From the NCBI GenBank assembly GCA_016928375.1, contig JAFGKX010000056.1, positions 1-9,734 of the forward strand: a stretch of 9,734 nucleotides of DNA, written 5' to 3'. This stretch comes from Candidatus Omnitrophota bacterium (GTDB lineage: Bacteria; Omnitrophota; Gorgyraeia; JABMRG01; JAFGKX01). The notes below the pieces were generated by a model. That model was not told where the DNA came from. It did not search any database and was given only the letters and a program-made list of their open reading frames with translations. Below are positions 6,401-9,734 of the stretch, piece by piece. How positions within the stretch are numbered: the stretch's first letter is position 1; every line of letters starts with the position of its first letter. The position numbers and the translations under genes are program-made.

Positions 6401-7147
6401 ATGGAAATATTTGGCGTAGTAATAGCATTCTTTATTACATTAGCAGTTAGTTTTTTTAGCGTATCAACAGGCGGGACCTCGCTTATAATGGTTCCTGTTC
6501 TAATTTCGTTGGGCATGCCTCCAAAAAACGCGATAGCCACTAACATGTTCGGCCTTATATTTTTAAGTATAGGCGGAACCGTCGGTTTTAGAAAGCATAC
6601 AAACGATAAGGCCAGACTTCTACCACTTTCTTTACTTACAGTAATAGGCTCGGCAGCAGGTGCGGCACTAATTCTCATCATAGATCCGCACATACTGAGA
6701 AGAATATTGGCGGTCATAGTTTGTCTTATCGCCGTTTTCGTTATTTTTAACAATAAATTAGGAATTGATAGCAGAAAAAAGCCGTTGCCGGCAAGAAGAG
6801 CGGTTATAGGCAGCAGTGTCATTTTCATTTTAGGCATTTACGGAGGCTTCTTTAGTGGAGGATATGTAACAGTCCTAAGTTACGCGCTTATTTTGCTTTT
6901 CGGAACAACCTTTCTTGAAGCAGCTTTTGTGTCGAAAGTACTCAATGTTTTTTCTTCGACTGCAGCCTGTTTGATATTTTACAAAAACGGCCTTATTGAT
7001 TTCAGCATCGCGATGCCATTGGCCGTATCTATGACAGCAGGCGCTTTTTTTGGCGCTAAAGTAGCGGTTGTAAAAGGCAATGCGTGGGTACGTAACGCCA
7101 TGATTGTCGCTACAATAGCAATGGCCGTTAAACTGTTGATTTTCTGA
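6401..7147 (+). CDS. TauE/SafE-family membrane permease
   Basis: A 248-residue, almost wholly hydrophobic protein with about eight membrane helices in two similar halves, the normal size for this family (proposed exporters of sulfite, sulfoacetate and other small anions). Family signatures: the N-terminal SVSTGGTSLIMVPVL (20-34), with PPKNAIATNMF (40-50) after the first helix pair, and the matching second-half segment GIYGGFFSGGYVTV (145-158). A short polar loop with RKKPLPARR (125-133) separates the halves. The start at 6401 is the first Met before the family motif; no ribosome binding site precedes it. It lies 79 bases upstream of the radical SAM gene on the same strand and may be part of that operon. 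The substrate is not predictable from sequence. Confidence 0.88.
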   Translation: MEIFGVVIAFFITLAVSFFSVSTGGTSLIMVPVLISLGMPPKNAIATNMFGLIFLSIGGTVGFRKHTNDKARLLPLSLLTVIGSAAGAALILIIDPHILRRILAVIVCLIAVFVIFNNKLGIDSRKKPLPARRAVIGSSVIFILGIYGGFFSGGYVTVLSYALILLFGTTFLEAAFVSKVLNVFSSTAACLIFYKNGLIDFSIAMPLAVSMTAGAFFGAKVAVVKGNAWVRNAMIVATIAMAVKLLIF

Positions 7148-7226
7148 TTTTTTGCAATCGCTTTGAGGTGTGGAGAAAACACTGCAGTGCGCGTCGGAGT
7201 AAAGTTGTAAAAACGTAACTAAGCAT

Positions 7227-8534
7227 ATGCCGATAAAAAAGTTGAACGCAACCAACAAACGCATAGCGCGTGTAGCATTCGTTTTTATGAACAATAACTG
7301 CCTCCCGGTGGGAAAGGGAGCGGGTTATGTTATCGGTGCTATTCTTGAAGCAGGCTTTCCGGTAACTTTTTACGACACAAGCCTTAAGTCCGTCGGTTCA
7401 ATTGCCGCGGATGTTATACGGCAACCTTTCGACGTTTTAATGATATCCACAATGTCGCAATTCTTCCCTGAAGTCATCAAGTTTGCCAAAAAAGTCAAGC
7501 GGCATCGCGATATCCCCATACTTATCGGTGGAATTCATCCTACAAGCGTCGGAAAAACACTGCTTGAAAAACACCCGGAAATAGATTTCCTGTGCATTGG
7601 TGAAGGTGAATCTATGGTAGTGGATTTTTTAAACCATCTCGGAACAGAATCTTTATTCGAGATACAAAATCTTGCCTATCGTAGTGGCAGCCGGCCGGTG
7701 GTTAACACCCTGCGTTTTCCAGAGAACCTCGAAAAACTACCGGCGTTTCCATGGCATAAGTTTGAAAAAGATGCCAAATACACGGGGCCGAATATTACGG
7801 GGCCCATTATTACAGCTTCCCGCGGTTGTCCATATAAATGCACTTTCTGCGGGAACTCTGTTTATTTACAGCATTACGGTAAAGCCTATTTGCGATTTCG
7901 CCCTATATCGCATGTAATCGATGAATTATCCATGCTGGCCAAAAACTATTCAGTTTCATGTTTCTATTTTTCGGATGAAATGATGTTATCAAATTCCGAA
8001 TATGTCTGTGAGTTGTTAAAAGCCGTTAAAAGGTTAAATATCAAATATTTTTTACAGGGCAGAACCGAATGGGTTAACGGTAAACTCGTGGAGACGCTTA
8101 AAGATACTGGATGTGCCAAGTTTTTTACAGGGGTAGAATGCGGGAATGAGAAATTTCGCAAGAAACATCTCAACAGGCACATGTCGAATAAACAGATTAT
8201 GTCAGCCTTTTCGCTCCTGCGAAAAGCAGGCATAGCGGCCGTTTCCGGTAATATGATAGGGTTTCCGTTTGAAGAAGACAGGCGTCTTACAAAGGAAACA
8301 ATAGAATTTAACCTGGCGCTGCGGCCGGCTTACGCCAGTTTCAATATATTCTATCCATATCCCGGTACCGAATTGCATAAATATTGTATCGATAATGACT
8401 TGATAGACCCGGTAAAAGAGGCTAACTATACTCGTGATCAGGACTCAATACTCAAAGGGATAACGGTCAAAAAACAGATTGCGAATATCGTTATGTTCTT
8501 AAATCATAAATTATACAAATTCCGCAAGCAATGA
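7227..8534 (+). CDS. B12-binding-type radical SAM protein
   Basis: A 435-residue enzyme of the BchE-like class with an N-terminal cobalamin-binding-type Rossmann domain and a radical SAM barrel. N-terminal domain (about 13-140): GAGYVIGAILEAGFPVTFYD (31-50), IGGIHPTSVG (100-109) and CIGEGES (123-129). The DxHxxG motif of classical B12 domains is absent, as is usual in this class. Barrel: ASRGCPYKCTFCGNS with the [4Fe-4S] cysteines at 201, 205 and 208; FYFSDEMM in the next strand region; TGVECGNE; and GNMIGFPFEED. The upstream frame closes at 7200-7202, so the start at 7227 is firm, but it lacks a ribosome binding site. It overlaps the next gene by four bases (ATGA). Members methylate or otherwise remodel unactivated carbon or phosphorus centres; the substrate here is unknown, and cobalamin use is inferred. 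Confidence 0.9.
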   Translation: MPIKKLNATNKRIARVAFVFMNNNCLPVGKGAGYVIGAILEAGFPVTFYDTSLKSVGSIAADVIRQPFDVLMISTMSQFFPEVIKFAKKVKRHRDIPILIGGIHPTSVGKTLLEKHPEIDFLCIGEGESMVVDFLNHLGTESLFEIQNLAYRSGSRPVVNTLRFPENLEKLPAFPWHKFEKDAKYTGPNITGPIITASRGCPYKCTFCGNSVYLQHYGKAYLRFRPISHVIDELSMLAKNYSVSCFYFSDEMMLSNSEYVCELLKAVKRLNIKYFLQGRTEWVNGKLVETLKDTGCAKFFTGVECGNEKFRKKHLNRHMSNKQIMSAFSLLRKAGIAAVSGNMIGFPFEEDRRLTKETIEFNLALRPAYASFNIFYPYPGTELHKYCIDNDLIDPVKEANYTRDQDSILKGITVKKQIANIVMFLNHKLYKFRKQ

Positions 8535-9712
8535 AAGAAAAAAATAAATTTATATTAATGGTCATCATATTTTTGGCATGTTTTTATCTGCCGGTTGAAA
8601 TTTTCCCATTTAGAAACCCTGTTTTTGAAGCGCTTACATTGGTAAGATGGTATGCCAGGGAACATGTTTTATTTTGTTTAATGCCTGCATTTTTTATAGC
8701 CGGAGCCATTTCGTTATTTATAAATCAAGCATCTATTATTAAATACTTTGGGAGGGAGGCCAATAAGATGCTTGCTTACGGTGTCGCCTCAATTTCCGGA
8801 ACTATATTATCGGTATGTTCCTGCACGGTACTTCCTTTGTTTTCCGGAATATATAAAAGAGGCGCTGGCCTAGGACCGGCCACGGCATTTCTTTATTCCG
8901 GGCCGGCTATTAACGTATTGGCTATTATAATGACAGCCCGTATATTGGGTTGGAAATTAGGCGTTGCCCGTGCGGTAGGAGCAGTACTTTTCAGCATCAC
9001 GATAGGTATTTTGATGCATGTTATATTTCTTAGAGAGGAGAGGGCGCGACACCCTTTGGACGACATTGTTGTTTACGAAGGATCGGAGAGGCGTACACTT
9101 GCACAAAACGCGCTATATTTTGCCTCCATGATAGGTTTTTTAGTGTTTGCTAATTGGGCAAAACCGGTAAACGATTCCCAGGGCTTGTGGGTATATGTTT
9201 ATTATGTAAAATGGTATATTGCTGCCGGTTTTCTTTCACTAATTGGTATTACGCTTATAAGATGGTTCAGGAAAAATGAAATCTTGAGCTGGATAAGCGC
9301 TTCATGGGCATTCGCCAAGCAGATAATGCCGTTACTGCTGGCAGGCGTACTGGTGGCAGGGCTCTTTTTGGGCCGGCCGGGACACGAGGGTTTTATTAGT
9401 TCGCGGGTTATAGAAAAATCCGTAGGCGGCAACTCGTTATCGGCAAACTTTTTTGCCGCGATCGTTGGGGCATTTATGTATTTTGCTACCCTTACCGAAG
9501 TGCCAATACTGCAAGGGTTGATAGGCTCAGGCATGGGAAACGGTCCTGCCCTTGCATTGCTATTAGCCGGCCCTGCACTTAGTTTGCCTAATATGCTTGT
9601 AATCAGGGGTATTATAGGTACTAAAAAAACCGTTGTCTACATAAACCTTGTAGTCATTATGGCGACAATAAGCGGAATAATTTTTGGATTAATAACGGGA
9701 GAGCCGAAATGA
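8531..9712 (+). CDS. DUF318/ArsP-family permease
   Basis: A 393-residue membrane protein with about ten helices in two pseudo-repeat halves. The first half has SVCSCTVLPLFSGIYKRGAG (94-113), with Cys96 and Cys98, then LYSGPAINVLA (121-131). The second has ATLTEVPILQGLIGSGMGNG (319-338), then LLAGPALSLPNMLV (344-357). This pattern is that of the permeases including ArsP, which exports trivalent organoarsenicals using membrane cysteines; many relatives have no known substrate. Its ATG overlaps the radical SAM stop codon by four bases, and its own TGA overlaps the next ATG in the same way, so all three genes should be translationally coupled. The pairing with a redox-active thioredoxin-like protein is common for this family. 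Naming it arsP would overstate the evidence. Confidence 0.88.
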   Translation: MKEKNKFILMVIIFLACFYLPVEIFPFRNPVFEALTLVRWYAREHVLFCLMPAFFIAGAISLFINQASIIKYFGREANKMLAYGVASISGTILSVCSCTVLPLFSGIYKRGAGLGPATAFLYSGPAINVLAIIMTARILGWKLGVARAVGAVLFSITIGILMHVIFLREERARHPLDDIVVYEGSERRTLAQNALYFASMIGFLVFANWAKPVNDSQGLWVYVYYVKWYIAAGFLSLIGITLIRWFRKNEILSWISASWAFAKQIMPLLLAGVLVAGLFLGRPGHEGFISSRVIEKSVGGNSLSANFFAAIVGAFMYFATLTEVPILQGLIGSGMGNGPALALLLAGPALSLPNMLVIRGIIGTKKTVVYINLVVIMATISGIIFGLITGEPK

Positions 9713-9734
9713 AGATAGAAATACTGGGGATGGG
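9709..9734 (+). CDS. Start of a small redox-active (thioredoxin-like) protein, 3' truncated
   Basis: Only eight full codons are present, reading MKIEILGM, followed by the first two bases of a Gly codon. This matches the usual N-terminus of small thioredoxin-fold proteins that begin MKIEILGxGCxxC, found next to DUF318 permeases. The start has GGAG (9698-9701) with a 7-base spacer and overlaps the permease stop codon (ATGA). The cysteines, if present, lie beyond the window. Confidence 0.6.

Noticed and set aside
6289..6837. Minus-strand frame of 182 codons opposite the TauE/SafE gene
   Set aside because: The plus-strand frame carries clear family motifs; this is the antisense of hydrophobic codons and has no recognisable domain.
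6875..7294. Minus-strand frame of 139 codons opposite TauE/SafE and the radical SAM start
   Set aside because: It is antisense to two supported genes, with atypical composition and no start signal.

Overview
The window looks like chromosomal DNA from an anaerobic, uncultured-type bacterium with roughly 40% G+C. The evidence is a K+-dependent, Na+-type membrane pyrophosphatase, a bacterial S21 protein next to a single-RRM protein, a large DUF2079 membrane protein and a fused glycosyltransferase-methyltransferase. I lean toward an Omnitrophota- or Elusimicrobiota-like lineage. This is inferred from gene content only and is weakly held.

Layout. 1-1404 (+) is the C-terminal two thirds of a membrane pyrophosphatase (hppA). 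1538-3589 (+) is a DUF2079 polytopic membrane protein whose reading frame appears to carry an in-frame palindromic repeat (1994-2149). 3709-5196 (+) fuses a polyprenyl-phosphate-sugar-synthase-like GT2 domain to a SAM methyltransferase. A bidirectional hairpin terminator (5304-5340) ends this block and also the opposing minus-strand pair rpsU (5726-5887, a 53-residue S21) and an RRM RNA-binding protein (5357-5662). That pair has a good sigma70-type promoter (6067-6095) and a leader of about 170 nt with competing hairpins.

The largest stretch without an intact gene is 5888-6400. It holds the rpsU leader and promoter, a decayed half of a REP/dRS3-like repeat (6168-6195), an extended -10 box on the plus strand (6186-6194), what looks like a frameshifted gene remnant (about 6208-6374), and a weak promoter right against the next start codon.

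6401-9734 (+) is a second plus-strand group: a TauE/SafE-family permease, a B12-binding-type radical SAM protein, a DUF318/ArsP-family permease with a Cys-Ser-Cys motif, and the first 8 codons of what is probably a small redox-active thioredoxin-like protein. The last three are joined by 4-base ATGA stop/start overlaps, so they are almost certainly co-translated. A plausible reading is that a radical SAM enzyme modifies a small substrate (a metalloid or sulfur compound is one option), the permeases move it across the membrane, and the thioredoxin-like protein supplies thiol chemistry. The substrate cannot be read from sequence.

The first block combines ion pumping from pyrophosphate with envelope glycan or glycolipid assembly. 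The DUF2079 protein (GT-C-like membrane fold) and the GT2-methyltransferase would fit a lipid-linked sugar pathway.
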